Shown one piece after another: positions 13,944 to 14,656 of a DNA stretch of 14,656 bases; position 1 is the stretch's first letter, and each line of letters starts with the position of its first letter. Under the pieces are notes generated by a model. It was not told the DNA's origin and did no database searches. It saw nothing but the letters and a program-made list of their open reading frames with translations. This DNA comes from a bacterium (GTDB lineage: Bacteria > Latescibacterota > UBA2968): positions 1 through 14,656 of the forward strand of contig JAPUJS010000245.1 of the NCBI GenBank assembly GCA_027296045.1, written 5' to 3'. The position numbers were made by a program, and so were the translations under genes.

Positions 13944-13975
13944 ACCGGGTCGGTATCTCCAGACACCGACCCGGT
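13944..13975. other. Intercistronic hairpin between dioxygenase and SDR genes
   Basis: A perfect 11-bp GC-rich stem (13944-13954 with 13965-13975) closes a 10-base loop. It sits in the roughly 170-bp gap between the dioxygenase stop (14000) and the SDR start (13830). No T-run follows on either strand, so it is not a classical terminator. It could be an RNA processing or mRNA-protecting structure, a rho-dependent pause site or a protein-binding site. A minus-strand frame through this gap (13840-14034) stays open but lacks a supported start. Confidence 0.6.
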
Positions 13976-13999
13976 AACAGCACCTGATCATAGACACGG

Positions 14000-14656
14000 T
14001 TACGGCATCGGAAACGGCATCGGTGTCGGCTCAAAATGCCGATACCGATCCTCGCCCCGCAACAAAACCGGCTGCCACTGCTGCTTGACCGAGTTCAAAA
14101 CCGTCTGTTTGCAATACGGGGCAATATACCGCACCGTCAACCCACACCGGCGGCGAGTCGACCGATTGGGATTGCTGGCATGAAATACCTGCCCGTGATG
14201 CACCGACATCTGCCCGGCCTTTAAAATCAAATCCATCGCCCGGCTCGAATCCACCAGCGCATCGGGAATCTCCTGATTGATGCTCAAGAGGTTCCCATCC
14301 CGCTTCGATTTCCCGTGCGTCACCACCCCATCCGTGTGCGACCCCGGAATCACGCGCATACACCCGTTTTCCACATCGCTATCGTCCACGGCAATCCAGG
14401 CTGTGTGCGCCTCGGGCGGTTCCAATCCCCAGTAGGTAGTATCCTGATGCCAGGCCACAAAGTCCTGTGATTCCGGATTGGGATATTTGCAAAAAATATG
14501 TGTGGACAGCAACAAAATATCCTGCCCCATCACCTCCTGCATCACATCCAGCACGCGCCCGTCGGTGGCCAGTTGCCAGATAAACTCCTCTTCAAAGTGC
14601 CGCCCCTGAAGCCCGATCTGACACTTCTCCTTCCCTTCCCGTGCCTCCAGGGCATC
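14000..14656 (-). CDS. Phytanoyl-CoA dioxygenase (PhyH) family protein, 5' end beyond the window
   Basis: Predicted non-haem Fe(II)/2-oxoglutarate-dependent oxygenase. The frame is open to the right edge, so only the C-terminal 218 residues are visible; a typical member has about 250-300. The iron-binding HxD is seen in WHQDTTYW (H70 and D72 of the visible part) and the distal histidine in GQVFHASNPNRS, followed by RRRCGLTVRYI, where an arginine would bind 2-oxoglutarate. WIAVDDSDVENGCMRVIPGSH is the characteristic PhyH core. The short Pro/Met-rich end is PTPMPFPMP. Many bacterial members act on small molecules other than phytanoyl-CoA, so the substrate is open. It is co-directional with the sugar-acid operon but separated by about 170 bp with a hairpin. 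Confidence 0.92.
   Translation of the reverse strand, partial: DALEAREGKEKCQIGLQGRHFEEEFIWQLATDGRVLDVMQEVMGQDILLLSTHIFCKYPNPESQDFVAWHQDTTYWGLEPPEAHTAWIAVDDSDVENGCMRVIPGSHTDGVVTHGKSKRDGNLLSINQEIPDALVDSSRAMDLILKAGQMSVHHGQVFHASNPNRSTRRRCGLTVRYIAPYCKQTVLNSVKQQWQPVLLRGEDRYRHFEPTPMPFPMP

Noticed and set aside
13840..14034. 64-codon minus-strand open frame in the gap after the dioxygenase
   Set aside because: It reads fairly protein-like (DQVLLPGRCLEIPTRFLDG), but it overlaps the dioxygenase end, crosses the perfect hairpin and has no supported start; at best a remnant.
1..14656. CRISPR array, tRNA, rRNA, insertion sequence or prophage
   Set aside because: No spaced direct repeats, tRNA-like cloverleaf, rRNA signature, transposase or integrase sequence was noticed on reading both strands.

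Overview
The window looks like chromosomal DNA of moderate GC content from an uncultured bacterium with a Gram-negative style envelope. It carries an ExbB-type proton channel, signal peptides, a secreted beta-propeller protein ending in two dockerin-like calcium loops, a PhyH-type dioxygenase, an enolase-superfamily dehydratase and uronate-dehydrogenase-like SDRs. In my experience this mix, and the loop style 'DxDGNGxVGFxDFLxFA', is typical of Latescibacterota, Poribacteria and neighbouring lineages. That placement is an inference, because no rRNA or other phylogenetic marker is present.

Layout. (1) 1-437: a short decayed coding remnant, a perfect terminator hairpin, then an AT-rich promoter region. 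(2) 438-1295 (+): a compact sigma-70 factor, closed by a bidirectional terminator at 1314-1351. (3) 1368-3420 (-): a two-gene operon, a family III CoA-transferase followed by a CitE-like lyase, overlapping by 8 bp. (4) 3629-6025 (+): two membrane-anchored coiled-coil proteins of unknown function and a RidA-family protein, with terminators after the second and third genes. (5) 6123-14656 (-): a long co-directional run. In transcription order it holds a PhyH-type dioxygenase (5' end outside the window), a gap of about 170 bp with a hairpin, two tandem paralogous uronate-dehydrogenase-like SDRs, a DgoD-like dehydratase, a signal-peptide protein with a C-terminal membrane anchor, an ExbB/TolQ-like channel subunit, an ExbD-like partner, and a large secreted LVIVD/NHL propeller protein.

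How the genes may work together. From the first SDR (13830) to the propeller gene (6123) the junctions run from a 4 bp overlap to a gap of about 50 bp, so seven genes probably share one transcript. The cytoplasmic part looks like sugar-acid catabolism: oxidation of a uronic acid or similar sugar, then dehydration of an aldonic acid. The envelope part looks like a proton-motive-force-driven inner-membrane complex plus a surface or secreted propeller. I infer that the operon may couple capture or uptake of a sugar-acid-containing glycan to its breakdown. This combination is the most interesting feature of the window. The CoA-transferase/lyase pair suggests CoA activation and aldol cleavage of a small hydroxy-dicarboxylic acid (malate or citramalate type).

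No rRNA, tRNA, CRISPR array, insertion sequence or phage gene was recognised.
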